DNA of 64,000 nucleotides from contig NHNW01000006.1 of NCBI GenBank assembly GCA_002786025.1, positions 744,001-808,000 of the forward strand, written 5' to 3'. Every line of letters begins with the position of its first letter. Within the stretch, counting starts at the first letter, position 1. Position numbers and translations under genes: made by a program. Of the stretch, positions 11,233 to 23,026 are shown piece by piece. This stretch comes from Zasmidium citrigriseum. Its lineage: Eukaryota > Ascomycota > Dothideomycetes > Mycosphaerellales > Mycosphaerellaceae. A model generated the notes under the pieces. That model made no database searches and was not told where the DNA came from. It saw only the letters and a list, made by a program, of their open reading frames with translations.

Positions 11233-11642
11233 ATGTCGTTCCGCAAGGACAGAGAAGACGTCGTGCAGGGCGGCAGCGCTTTCCACGACGCCGGTCGTGG
11301 GCTGCTTCGCATGGCCGGCGGCTGGGGGAACGTGTCCGGACCGGGAATCTTCATGGTGAGGGCCATCACGACAGGGACTCTAAACGCCGTGACATTTGGT
11401 GTGGTGGGCGGATTTCTCGGGAGCTTGGTTTGGGGCGTTGCGGCGCTGCCGTTTTTGATGTCGAGTTGTTTTGGGTTTGTGTTTGGGGCTGTTGGGTATG
11501 TGTGACTGGGTGTGATGGCTGGAGTATGGTTGTTGATGATCATTGCAGCTTCTACCGAGATTCGGCTCGACAATCATTGATATGCCTGGAGCGGTATCCG
11601 AGATTGCTGCAGTTGCATTTGGATGAGAATTATCCTTGGTGA
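11233..11642 (+). CDS. Small membrane protein, conserved in fungi, function unknown
   Basis: join(11233..11495, 11549..11642), 118 aa. The intron (53 nt) has donor GG|GTATGT and acceptor TTGCAG; without it the frame stops at once. The product begins MSFRKDRED, then a polar stretch, two hydrophobic helices at about residues 40-62 and 65-88 (VTFGVVGGFLGSLVWGVAAL and PFLMSSCFGFVFGAVG), and a soluble tail GFYRDSARQSLICLERYPRL followed by a short acidic end. A small two-pass hairpin with both ends probably on the same side. No named family recognised. The long open frame upstream of 11233 is read as leader because the methionine at 11233 begins the conserved-looking part. Confidence 0.72.
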
Positions 11643-12305
11643 GAGGGCCTGTCGATTTGGAGAGGCTATCGAGTGTGACTTACACGGTTGATAGGAAGGG
11701 CTTCGATAACTACGGACGGGATCAACTTCGACGTGACTTCTTTCAGAGGAGCTTTGTGTTGAGGCAGATGTTGGTCTGCTCATGGCTTACTGCGCAGCCT
11801 GCTTTAGACGTAAGCAATATCATGTCTCCTACGATTGATCGGTTCGTTAACGAAAGTAGCAAATCAACGAACGAAGGGAGCAACAAATGGTCGAGGAAAG
11901 CGTCCAGCCAGATATCGAAGCAGGGAACCTCACAGCCGAAGAGTCAGAACCCAAACAATATCTTCGATGATAGCGTTTTGGTTGTCCTCGACATGTCAAA
12001 AGTCGGCTCCAGATGATCTGCGACACTGACAGGTCTCGAACCCATCTGCAACCGATCCGGCATTGACCCGTGACATCTGCCTTGGCACCACGAGACAACT
12101 CCGTAACCGCGCAAGCAACAAATGGCTAAACGAGCGTACGTATAGGTGGAAGACATCTTCGATTTCCATGGTGGTCGTAATACTGACAACGCTATAGTGG
12201 ACCGAACAACGCAATGCGGCTGACGACGTGCAAGTAGAATCCTGCTCGACCCCCTGCTGGGTTCCGTTCAAACACCGAGTTCGATCCCGCCAGCGAATTC
12301 TCCGC
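11643..12305. other. Convergent intergenic region
   Basis: Between the stop of the small membrane protein and the stop of the farnesyltransferase gene. An open frame at 11636-12016 has no domain or splice support. Nothing else recognised. Confidence 0.45.
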
Positions 12306-13871
12306 TCAGAGGCCGCCCTTTGCGAACTGTAGCCTGGTCTTCTCGACAATCTCCAACGGCAAGACGAACACTGGATGCACAGGCTGAATGACATCCTCCG
12401 GATCAACTTTCCAAGCATTCATCTCCAAGATCGAAGGCCCATTCGCGGTCCAGTTGAACGCCGCCGTCAACCTGCCACTCTGTCCATCCTGCGTGGGACT
12501 TTGGACATCGTAGGCGTAGTGATTCTGTGCCGCGCTTAGTCCCGCGAGCGAGTACAAAGTATGATAGGCGTCCGGTCTTGTGGAAGGCTTATCGCGCATG
12601 CCGCCCTTCTTGCCCTGTTGCTGCGCGCAGCAGAGTAGATATCGGATCAGACCCTCGCGACTCCAGAGATCTTGCGTACTGCCTACGCGTGCGTTGCCAG
12701 ACAGTGCGGCTTGGATCAACGCCCAGCAGCCACCGACCCAGTGGCTGTAGCATGCGTCGACGAGTTTGTTGTTTCGTCCAGCGAAGCCACCCTCGGGCAT
12801 TGTCTGGATGCCTGAGAGCCAGGCCAGTAGGGCTTCGACATCGAGATACTTCGGTATGCTGATATGAGGAGCGTCGACAATGCTGAGGCAAGCCAGCGCA
12901 CAGAAGGCGTAGGCGCCGTGGGCCTCGTTCGTAGGCGCGCCTGCTATGCCGCCTTCGAACGTCTGGCATCTGCCAACCCACTCGCCTAGCCTGTCTGTGA
13001 AAGTCTCCAATCCTTGCTTCCTCGCTGGTGCATCGGGAGGTAGTTCGAGTGGAAGGTTGAGCAAGGTGATCACCGTCATGGCACAATATGCGCCTCTCAC
13101 ATCCTCCTCTGCGCCTTGTGCCATCGTGAAACCTCCATCGCTTTGCTTCATCTGACCCAGCCAGTGCCACATTCCTTTCCTGTCGATTACCTCAAGCCCG
13201 CCTGTTGCGGTGAGTGCCAGTGTGGTAGCATAGGTGCCGGCCAAGTGGCTGTACTGTCCGTGTCCGCCGCCAAAGCCACCAGTAGGGTTCTGCAGCGGTC
13301 GAACGGTGTCCATTAGGCTTTGCTTGTAAGATGAAACGTCTTGCTCGAGGAAGGAAAGTCCTCCCAGTGTCCAGTAGAATAGCCATGGTCTGCTGGCGTC
13401 CATGGCTACGAACGGCGCGGGCAGAGCATCCAGCCAGTGCTTGAGAAATGGGATGTGCTTCTCCTTGTTGAGGTGAGGAAGTCCATGACTGTTGGTCTTG
13501 ATACCAGGCAGTCTTTCCTTTCCAGTGAGTAGGGGCAGACATTCGGCAGTGACCTTATCCTGCGCCTCAGAGGTCGTCGTCTTCAGATCATCATGGAACA
13601 GACAAAAAGTCTCAGGCTTCAACCACGGTGGCAAGCTCAACTGATCCTTCCCAGGAAACGGCTGCCCCGTAAACTCCTGCACATCCTCAAACTCCTCATC
13701 CGAATCATCAGACGGCAGCTCCTCGATCCTAGCCTTGTCGCGAAGGGCCTCGTCAAGAGTGTCTTCCGTCTCGTCCTCCTTTCGAAGATCTTGCTGCTGC
13801 GTCATCTTGACAGTGCGAGGCGTGAATTTCCGGGGGTGCCTTCTCTGCAGCGGTCTTTTAAGGACGGGCAT
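12306..13871 (-). CDS. RAM1: Protein farnesyltransferase beta subunit
   Basis: Single exon, 521 aa from the ATG at 13871 (499 aa if the better-context ATG at 13805 is used). Zinc catalytic subunit that, with the shared alpha subunit, attaches farnesyl to CaaX proteins such as Ras and mating pheromone. The all-helical prenyltransferase repeats are visible as GGFGGGHGQYSHLAGTYA, SDGGFTMAQGAEEDVRGAY, FEGGIAGAPTNEAHGAYAF and GGFAGRNNKLVDACYSHW. Zinc ligands are the Asp and Cys of VDACYSHW (near residue 371) and the His of DAYHTLYSLAG (near 433). RPWLFYW near residue 150 is the usual entry helix. The acidic N-terminal extension (DSDEEFEDVQEF) is poorly conserved in the family. It diverges from DLT1. 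Confidence 0.95.
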   Translation of the reverse strand: MPVLKRPLQRRHPRKFTPRTVKMTQQQDLRKEDETEDTLDEALRDKARIEELPSDDSDEEFEDVQEFTGQPFPGKDQLSLPPWLKPETFCLFHDDLKTTTSEAQDKVTAECLPLLTGKERLPGIKTNSHGLPHLNKEKHIPFLKHWLDALPAPFVAMDASRPWLFYWTLGGLSFLEQDVSSYKQSLMDTVRPLQNPTGGFGGGHGQYSHLAGTYATTLALTATGGLEVIDRKGMWHWLGQMKQSDGGFTMAQGAEEDVRGAYCAMTVITLLNLPLELPPDAPARKQGLETFTDRLGEWVGRCQTFEGGIAGAPTNEAHGAYAFCALACLSIVDAPHISIPKYLDVEALLAWLSGIQTMPEGGFAGRNNKLVDACYSHWVGGCWALIQAALSGNARVGSTQDLWSREGLIRYLLCCAQQQGKKGGMRDKPSTRPDAYHTLYSLAGLSAAQNHYAYDVQSPTQDGQSGRLTAAFNWTANGPSILEMNAWKVDPEDVIQPVHPVFVLPLEIVEKTRLQFAKGGL

Positions 13872-14270
13872 GAGCAAACAAGAACGGCGACATGTGGAGC
13901 GGGGGCCTTTGTCGATTTCCAAGATCCCGTCTTAGTATTGTTCTATGGCACGCATTTTTCCTCCTTTCGATGTGGAGGGGTTGAGACGGGAGGCGTCGGG
14001 ACGCTTTTCCTAGAGTAGACTTACCTGTGAGAAGGACTGATTCCTTGTATGGAGGTGGTGAGAGTGGATTGTAAGATGCAGTGTAACGGCGGAGAAGCAC
14101 ATGAGTTTGCATGTGAAGGGCTGTTCTGTTTGGGCAGGAGCGCCACACTTTGTGGCTGAAAGCTTGCTGCTGCCGACATCACCGCTTCAACGCTCGATGC
14201 TGCTCCCTCAATGTCATGAATTGACCACGACACACCGGCAGCCCAGCGCTGCTCCCAGGCCCTCGTCGCC
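13872..14270. other. Divergent promoter between RAM1 and DLT1
   Basis: About 400 bp separating two start codons. No motif that I can name beyond general promoter composition. Confidence 0.45.
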
Positions 14271-15566
14271 ATGGCCAAAACCGTCACCGTCGCCGGCCGG
14301 CGTCTGCGATTCCCGCGCATCCCCATGTTCCGCGTATTCTACAGCTTGACATACACCCTGCTGTACCTCATCACCATCGTATTCCTGGCCATCACCCCCA
14401 TCTCCATGCTGTATGCCTCCATCCAGCAGTCCGCCCTCCAATACACCACCATGATCGGCGGCGCCTACGTCCTCACCATCATCATCGCCATCTTCATCTA
14501 CAGCAGCAGGCTATACACCAACCGCTCCGTACTCTCCTCCGTCGGCAAGGCCTACATCCCCATCGAAGACGGCGAGGTCGGCAAAATGGTGCGCAAGATG
14601 ATTGTCAAGCAATTGGAGAGGAGTGCCATTGTGGCGTGGGAGAGCCGACCTCGAGACCTCTTTGGTGAGATTCTGCTGGCGGCGCAAGAAGGCATATTAC
14701 CGAATGAGACGAAGAGTACGGTTGACAAGAATGCTTATGTAGTTGGGACAGAGATCCGTGTCGATCCGCAGAATCCTCCTTGGGGCGATGTGCAGCATCC
14801 GGGATGGTCTTCGCCGAGTCATCAGGACGACAACAAAACCCCTGGTGTGCAATTCGACAGTGTCATTGCCGAGCTACCGCACTTGATTGAAGCGAGAGCT
14901 GTCTCTCTGGCTCCAGAGGATCCCACTCTTACCCCAGTTGAAGGCGAAGCGCTTCCAGCTGATCCCGCGGTGGTGGACGTATTGAAAAGACCTGCTACAA
15001 CGGGCATGCGAGAGTACCTTACGAAGCTCGCACTCCTCCGTCTCGTCCAATCTCCGGAAATCGGGCAAAAGTTCCTTACGCAGTACGAAAGAGCCCGCTT
15101 CTCTGGAAAGCCGGTTCGACCGAAGGATTTCAACAGTCTCATGAGCAGCTTTGCAGAGCTCCTCTCTGGCATGACTGAACTGGACCCGGCCATCATCGAA
15201 GAAATTCGACTACAGACCGGCGAGAAGGAAGACGCCGTCAACCAGCAAGTACCAAGCATATCTTTCCCTTACGACAATGCTCCTGCGTTGAAGACTCCTT
15301 CGCCTCCGGCTCGCTCTATGCAGTCGAGCGCAGTGAGCCCAGTTACAGCGAGGGAAGGCCTCTCATCTCGCAACGCTACACCATACCTACATCTGGATAC
15401 TGAGAGCGAGGAGAGCTTCAGCTCCGTCGTTCGTCACACGCCCGAGCCAATACCACAAAGCTCGCCACCCAGCTATCTCATGTATGACCAGGAGGCCCCA
15501 AGTTCATCAACCTTGCCAAGCGACGCTGGTAGTGTTCTCAGACACGATATGGATGACGCTGGCTGA
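14271..15566 (+). CDS. DLT1: DLT1-like protein (defect at low temperature 1)
   Basis: Single exon, 431 aa. The yeast family member is required for growth at low temperature under stress; the biochemical role is unknown. The sequence shows two N-terminal transmembrane helices at about residues 23-48 (FYSLTYTLLYLITIVFLAIT) and 60-82 (IGGAYVLTIIIAIFIYSS), then a soluble domain with RSVLSSVGKAYIPIEDGEV, VRKMIVKQLERSAIVAW and REYLTKLALLRLVQSPEIG, which are family blocks, and a disordered Ser/Pro-rich tail. Context ATGG. It is convergent with the flavoprotein hydroxylase gene, with only about 75 bp between stops. Confidence 0.88.
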   Translation: MAKTVTVAGRRLRFPRIPMFRVFYSLTYTLLYLITIVFLAITPISMLYASIQQSALQYTTMIGGAYVLTIIIAIFIYSSRLYTNRSVLSSVGKAYIPIEDGEVGKMVRKMIVKQLERSAIVAWESRPRDLFGEILLAAQEGILPNETKSTVDKNAYVVGTEIRVDPQNPPWGDVQHPGWSSPSHQDDNKTPGVQFDSVIAELPHLIEARAVSLAPEDPTLTPVEGEALPADPAVVDVLKRPATTGMREYLTKLALLRLVQSPEIGQKFLTQYERARFSGKPVRPKDFNSLMSSFAELLSGMTELDPAIIEEIRLQTGEKEDAVNQQVPSISFPYDNAPALKTPSPPARSMQSSAVSPVTAREGLSSRNATPYLHLDTESEESFSSVVRHTPEPIPQSSPPSYLMYDQEAPSSSTLPSDAGSVLRHDMDDAG

Positions 15567-15642
15567 AACGAGGATATCTCAAGACGTTATACAATGCAGA
15601 AAAAAAGACTACTGAGAGAACCAGTACACCACTCCGGCCAAG

Positions 15643-17478
15643 TCAAGAAACCATATCGACATTCTTGCGAGACTGCCCCAAGTTGTTCTCAAACGGATTG
15701 ATGAGTTGGCCAACATTGGTAGGCCGTTTCGGCAAAGCGCTCTTCTCAGCAGCCCTCTCAACAATGAGACGGTCGAAGTACGGCACAATCCTGGCCTCGA
15801 AGCTGTCGAGCGGCGCGGAGGTACCAACTATTCCATCAGGCCTGACAACGACAAGCGCCCCTAGATTCTCGCTCGCGCCGAACTTCCCATGCGCCGTGCT
15901 GTCTCCATCCCAATAGCCGTTACCGAATCTACGGACTCCGAGGTACTCGTCCAAACTCTTGCCGTGGCCTTCGATGATTGTTATGAAGTCGACTGCGTGC
16001 GCAAAATGGTTCTGGTGCTTGTCGACTTGCAGGCGAAGCGATTGTAGTAGTGGTCGTGTCAGGTGCGGCTTGCCCGCGAACACCACAACTCGAAACTTGC
16101 CATTGTACTTCATGACTTCATGAAGTCGAACGGTCAGCTTTCGCAACCCAGGCTTGCGAAGCAGAACATCTGTCGCCCTGTGACCCGGACGGATGGAGCC
16201 CACCGCATCTGTGACCTCATTCAACAAATTCCCGGGATAGGAGATGCCTACTCCCAAGGCGAATCCAGCCGTCTCCTCAAGCCACTCTCCCAGCAATGCC
16301 ATGTTGCTTTCTGGCCGATTCTTGAATATCTCAGGCCTCTCTCCGCCAATCAATGTACTGGCTATCTTGTCATTGTTGATCATTTGCTGGGCAACTCCCC
16401 GCCGTTCATCCGAATAATTCTGTAGAACGGGCAACCCATACCATCCTTTCATCAATCCGGCCAAACGCCAGCCAAGACTCACAACATCATGGATGCCAGT
16501 ATTCATACCTTGCGCGAGACCGGAGGAGTGAGTGTGGGCAGCGTCGCCTGCCAGGATAATGCGATCCCTGTCAACCAGTCGTTCGGCCACACACTGCTGG
16601 ATGCCATAGACGGTATGCCAATCGACCCGTTCATATTCCAGCTCAAAGGGAGCGACTGCGGCTTTTGCTTCGAATACTGCTTGCTCCTGTGTCATATTGC
16701 GGCCGTACTTCGCGAACAGCTTATCGTTCAGCGCATATCCAATACGAGTCGCACCGTGATCGAGAGCCAGCCAAAGGACCTGCCCATGCGTGGGCGATTC
16801 GATTGATCCGAAACCGCATCGCGCCTCTGGAATATTCGTCCTGACAATGCCGTCCATGCGCACCCAATAGCGGTCCTTATGTTGGCCTGTAAACGGGATC
16901 CCGGCAAGCTTCCTCACGGCACTGCTCCCTCCATCAGCACCAACAACATACCTCGCCCAAACCTCCTGCCTCCTCCCATCAGGATCCACACACACCACGT
17001 GGCACTTATAATCATCCTTCACACCCTCATCAACATCAACCCCAACAACCCTCCACGGCGCCTCCACCCTCCCCCCACACTCCTCCAACCGCCTCCTAAA
17101 AACATCCTCACTAAACTTCAACCTCAAATTCATACTCTCCTCAAAGAAAGTCTCCAACTTCCACGCCTCCTCGAAAATCTTCCACCCACGACCATACACC
17201 CTTTCGCCGTCCCGGTACGTGAACGTCGACGCGGAATGAAGGCCTTCTTGCGCCAGGTCGTCGTAGAGGTCGAGTTGGTCGAGCATTTCGAGGGAGCGCG
17301 CGAAGAGCGTCGACGCGCGGCCGTACATGGGGAAGGAAGGGGAGGTTTTGTCTGCTGCGTCGACGATGTGGATGGTGTGGGAGAGGCGGCGGAGGTGGTA
17401 GGCGAGGAGGAGGCCTACGGGGCCGGCGCCGGAGATGAAGACGTCGGTTTTGAGGGGTGGTGGGGTTTGGGAGGACAT
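15643..17478 (-). CDS. FAD-dependent aromatic monooxygenase, phenol 2-monooxygenase type
   Basis: Single exon, 611 aa. Expected to hydroxylate a phenolic substrate using NADPH, O2 and FAD. Signatures: Rossmann GAGPVG at residues 17-22, the DG motif GADGGSSAVRKLAG near 184, and the GD motif IILAGDAAHTHSSGLAQGMN near 305, which here reads HTHSSGLAQGMN rather than the more common HxHPPxxGQGxN. A C-terminal thioredoxin-like dimerisation domain with the family's variable surface follows from about residue 430 (GHRATDVLL, FAHAVDFITII, VVVRPDGIVG). The length suits phenol hydroxylase-like enzymes with that extra domain. There is no signal peptide, so probably cytosolic. The substrate cannot be read from sequence. 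No pathway genes adjoin it. Confidence 0.88.
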   Translation of the reverse strand: MSSQTPPPLKTDVFISGAGPVGLLLAYHLRRLSHTIHIVDAADKTSPSFPMYGRASTLFARSLEMLDQLDLYDDLAQEGLHSASTFTYRDGERVYGRGWKIFEEAWKLETFFEESMNLRLKFSEDVFRRRLEECGGRVEAPWRVVGVDVDEGVKDDYKCHVVCVDPDGRRQEVWARYVVGADGGSSAVRKLAGIPFTGQHKDRYWVRMDGIVRTNIPEARCGFGSIESPTHGQVLWLALDHGATRIGYALNDKLFAKYGRNMTQEQAVFEAKAAVAPFELEYERVDWHTVYGIQQCVAERLVDRDRIILAGDAAHTHSSGLAQGMNTGIHDVVSLGWRLAGLMKGWYGLPVLQNYSDERRGVAQQMINNDKIASTLIGGERPEIFKNRPESNMALLGEWLEETAGFALGVGISYPGNLLNEVTDAVGSIRPGHRATDVLLRKPGLRKLTVRLHEVMKYNGKFRVVVFAGKPHLTRPLLQSLRLQVDKHQNHFAHAVDFITIIEGHGKSLDEYLGVRRFGNGYWDGDSTAHGKFGASENLGALVVVRPDGIVGTSAPLDSFEARIVPYFDRLIVERAAEKSALPKRPTNVGQLINPFENNLGQSRKNVDMVS

Positions 17479-18600
17479 TTTGGGCGATAAAGTAAGGGCT
17501 GATTGACTGTATTGGGAAGCGCAGCGGTTGAATAAGAGTTCTGATATACTCGTGTGGGAACCCTTCTTCGAGCTGAGCTTCGAGCAGGACGGAGTAATAA
17601 AGTGATGACCCCGATCTCACACATTCGCTCTTCGACGCATCAAAAGGAGCTCCGCTTTGAATATCAGGTATAGTCTTCTTCCGGCTGCGTATCTCTTGCA
17701 GCACTTGAACCAGCTTTCCTGGTCCTGAAGCTCACTCAGCAAGCTTTCCGACTGTCATTGTTGGACAGTTGCAGTATCAAAGGCAGGATCTCATAATAAG
17801 CTTGTTGATCCTCCTGGCAAGCGAGAAGGATTACAGTGCTAGTGGTGATTTGGCGAAACGTTGCCTGGCGTGCTTCCAAGTCATGCCAGCGAGCGTGAGA
17901 CTCCAATACAGGTGAGGCGAAAATTATTTTAGAAGTAAATGGATCGGAAACCAAGAATCGATCGCATACCAAATGGGATCGACTTCCATAACCACTTTTG
18001 CCAAGGCTGCATAGTCGTCCAGGGCCACCCAGCCGTTTCATGCCCTCGAAGCACAAGACCCTCACATTCGTTCATCGTCCATCAAAACACAACAGCAGGA
18101 TACCCGTGCATGCACTCGCAACAAGATTTTCTTAGGTCAAGAAAGCCGCCACGAAGCTCCACTGTCATTCAAATCCGCGACCCCAAACAAAGAATCCCAT
18201 CGCCGCAGCATGTCTCATGGCTTCGCCGGTCAAGAAGTCAAAATCGTTCAAGTCCATTGCGATCAAAATGTCGTCCTTGACAGATTGCGGTAGCAGAGCA
18301 TGAACGCGATGGCTCGCCGCCTTCCGCACGTTCAGCGGCAATCTCTACACATTCGCGTTGGCGGTCGACGTCGTAGTCGTCGTGGACGGGCCGGTATCGT
18401 TCGAGATGAGTTGTCGGCGGGCGTACGCGAGCTACGTGAGTGAGAGCGCGAGTCAGCATATCTTGTGTGTTCCATTCGATACAAAAGAAAAGTGCCTTTC
18501 CCCAACTATTACGTCCTCTCTTGACCCTGTCCAAAAGCAAACAACCTCCCAAAGTGACTTCCCAAACGCCCAAAATCAATCATGATCCAAACCGAACTCC
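17479..18600. other. Intergenic region, no supported gene
   Basis: Upstream of the hydroxylase and downstream of the F-box-like gene. Open frames of about 110 codons on both strands (for example 17736-18065 and 18238-18579) overlap one another and show no domain. Confidence 0.45.
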
Positions 18601-20028
18601 TCAATAGAAAGCAGAGAGAATGTCTGCGATCTTTTCCACCTCCTCCGGCTCGCCCACCCATTTAACGAGACTCATTGAGGACAGTTGGTAGATAGGGTAA
18701 CCACGTACCTTGTCAAGCGTCTTTGCGAGGTGCAAGTGCTTGTTGACGACCGTCTCGATCTCCGTGCAGATATTGCCTTTCATCTCAATCGCACACTGCT
18801 GGGGCAGCCACCGCAAAATGTCGAATCCATTCGCGTACACCGTCGTGTTACCAGTCGTGCCGCTGCCGTCTGCGCCAGGAAGTGTGAAGGGCATATGAAT
18901 GACCAGCTTCTTGAGGCCTGAGCAATAGCGGAGGTTGAGACGTACGGTCTCTTGGAAACGCTCGAGGATCTCGTTATAAGTCGGAATCTCCAGTTCGACG
19001 TACTTGATCTGGCGGCGCGAGCGCTGGTGAAGGCATGCCAGCGTCGACATTGCGGTGTTGAGGTCCAGGGTGAACATGTTCTCACTATAGAACACGCCAC
19101 GAGCCTCCTTGTAGATGTCTTTGCTGGCACGTAGGATGTTGACAAGCAAGGGGTCAGCGGACTGCTTGCGCTCCGGCTCTGGAAGCGGCATGACGCTGGA
19201 GCGGCTGTGCGAAAGGTTTCTTCGGAGCCGTGATGAGCGAGACGCGACTGAGCGCACGGTGGCAACACCTGCATTTGAGGACTGTGAGCCAAGCGTTCCA
19301 TTTGTGTTCGCCGTAGCGCCATTGCTGGTGCCACTGATGCTGTGCGCGGTGCGTGAAGTCAAGAGGCGAGCAGCGCGACCGCCACGGCCACGGAAGCCAG
19401 GTGGAGCTATGGCACGTCGGGACGACCGACCAAACATAAAGGTACGACGGCGATGGGTATGCGGTGCTTGACCTGTCACGCGTGCCGTAGACTCACCGTC
19501 ATTGTCGCTGTCGTCAGAGGAAGTCTCCCGCAGGCCGAGGAGTTCATCGTCGTCGAGCTCTCGCTCAGTAGGTTGTGGCTGCTCTCTCTTGGAGAGGAGG
19601 ATGTTGTAGGGGCGAGTCAAGCAGGCCCGGTAGATCTCGAGGCGGATTTCGGTGGGTAAATCCATGATCCTGAAGGGATTGATGTGCTTGTCTGTGATCG
19701 GACATGGGTCTCGGGTTTCTGGCGTGTCGTCGACCATGACCCAGTCCTCCTCCTCGTGGTCGTTCATCTCGACTTCTGGCTCTTCGACCGCCTTGGCCTT
19801 GCCCTTTCCCCTAGAGGAGCTGCTGCCGCTCGCACCAGCGACGACATTCAGCGCCTCGTCGACCATGCCCCGGAGCATGCCGCTGCTGCTCGCCTCGGCA
19901 ATCTGCCGCGAGCGAAGACGGGTGTTTCTAGCAGCCGATCGGTCGCTGGTACTCTTAATGATGCGGCCGGAGGTGGATGCGGATGACGTCGCAGCGTCGG
20001 AGGAAGGATGTGGGTTTGAGCGTGCCAT
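18601..20028 (-). CDS. F-box-like domain protein with long disordered insert
   Basis: Single exon, 475 aa. After a Ser/Arg-rich N-terminus, an F-box-like helix appears at about residues 119-140 (NPFRIMDLPTEIRLEIYRAC), typical of a large fungal family. It is followed by a Ser/Arg/Thr-rich insert to about residue 285 and then the family's second half: LLVNILRASKDIYKEARGVF, FYSENMFTLDLN, and leucine-rich strands (RQIKYVELEIP, LKKLVIHMPF). The likely role is substrate recognition by SCF ubiquitin ligase or a structural role; only the fold class is supported. The start at 20028 has the context GAATGGCA. The C-terminus ends in a helix EEVEKIADILSAFY. Confidence 0.82.
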   Translation of the reverse strand: MARSNPHPSSDAATSSASTSGRIIKSTSDRSAARNTRLRSRQIAEASSSGMLRGMVDEALNVVAGASGSSSSRGKGKAKAVEEPEVEMNDHEEEDWVMVDDTPETRDPCPITDKHINPFRIMDLPTEIRLEIYRACLTRPYNILLSKREQPQPTERELDDDELLGLRETSSDDSDNDGESTARVTGQAPHTHRRRTFMFGRSSRRAIAPPGFRGRGGRAARLLTSRTAHSISGTSNGATANTNGTLGSQSSNAGVATVRSVASRSSRLRRNLSHSRSSVMPLPEPERKQSADPLLVNILRASKDIYKEARGVFYSENMFTLDLNTAMSTLACLHQRSRRQIKYVELEIPTYNEILERFQETVRLNLRYCSGLKKLVIHMPFTLPGADGSGTTGNTTVYANGFDILRWLPQQCAIEMKGNICTEIETVVNKHLHLAKTLDKVRGYPIYQLSSMSLVKWVGEPEEVEKIADILSAFY

Positions 20029-21201
20029 TCAGTAGATGGCGGGTCGGGAAGGTGAGGCTGTTGAGTAAGGGCGTGCAGTGTTTTCAAGTGTCCAATGTTG
20101 TCGTTGTTGGGTCAGGTAGACTTTCGCTTGTGTTTGCGTAGAGCGGGTCGGAGTTGGTCAGGAGCTTTGGGGTGGACGAGAAGTCGCGAGGAAGGTGGGG
20201 CAGGAGCCGTCGTTTGTTGCTCAACAACAAAGGCAGTCGCGATCGAGCTGGAAGGACGATGGCAGTGGAGGTAGTCGGTTCGTGATGATTTGTCGGGGCT
20301 GTCGGTGGTGCGTCTCGTGAAGAGTCTGCAGGTGATGTTTGAGTTTGGTTTGAAGTCACAATAGTAACCTTCCACGCTGCGGCTGATCCCGGCTTATACA
20401 TTCATTCCACTGCCTGATCAATGCGGCCAGTCACGTGCCTCTATCATGGGAATGTTTCCAGTCACAACCAGGCAGCTTTCTTGACTTCGTCACAGTTGAA
20501 AGTGATATTCCGATTGAATGCTCACATTTGGCGCAAATACTATTACTCTACTATCACATAATTTGCCTTCGAGGGCAGTAGTCCCGACTGTCTGCCCCGT
20601 TCCCTCAATCCCCGCTAATACGCCATGTCGCCGCGACCAAGTACTCGGCCTGTGGATTCCCTTCGGACCCTTCGAAGCAAATCCTCCTGCAATCTTGCGA
20701 AGGTAATGACGCTCTGCGGCCAGTATTACACAGTACTAACAGTAAGTGGCAGCCGCCCTGCCCATGATCCCTTCCTTTGCCCTGCTAACCCTCCCCCTTC
20801 TGGCCACAAAGCCCAGGTCCGATGTTGTTACACGCTCAGCAGTCATACACTCATTAAAAAAAGGAGAAAGCGAATTCCACTTCCAACCAGTTCCCATTTT
20901 GTCGCGCCGAAGGAAAAAGAGCAATCTGATGACGAGAGATTAAAGTGACTGAATGTCGCGTGTCGGTCCGGTCCGGTACAAAGGAGATGAGTGGTAGTAA
21001 CGAAGTGACAGGTGAGAATCGACAGTCGAGTTGGTGTCCGAAGAGAGGAAAGCAGCCGAATAAAGTCGAATGTGGCGCCGAGAACGACCCAAATCAAAAG
21101 CCAGCCGTGCCGAACGATCCACGAACGAATCTGGGGTATCAAGCCAGTCCAAAAACGCCGGCGATGATGAAAATGCAAATGCCCGGGAAGTCCCTCAGTA
21201 T
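20029..21201. other. Intergenic region
   Basis: About 1.2 kb upstream of the F-box-like gene and downstream of the zinc-finger gene. It contains a short poly-A run near 20857. No gene supported. Confidence 0.45.
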
Positions 21202-21315
21202 TCACTCCTGAGCTGATCCCTCCTCTTGCGAGAGTGGTGATGAGCCTGCAGGTTCCGCGTACTCATCAAACTCTTGCGCTCCAGGTCTGACGTGAGCAAT
21301 CTGGTCATCGCCATC

Positions 21316-23026
<1,711 letters not shown>

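Noticed and set aside
11636..12016. 126-codon + frame after the small membrane protein
   Set aside because: Probably 3' untranslated region; composition not protein-like.
12268..12300. gagttcgatccc, resembling a tRNA B box
   Set aside because: No matching A box or acceptor stem upstream; adjacent to the RAM1 stop.
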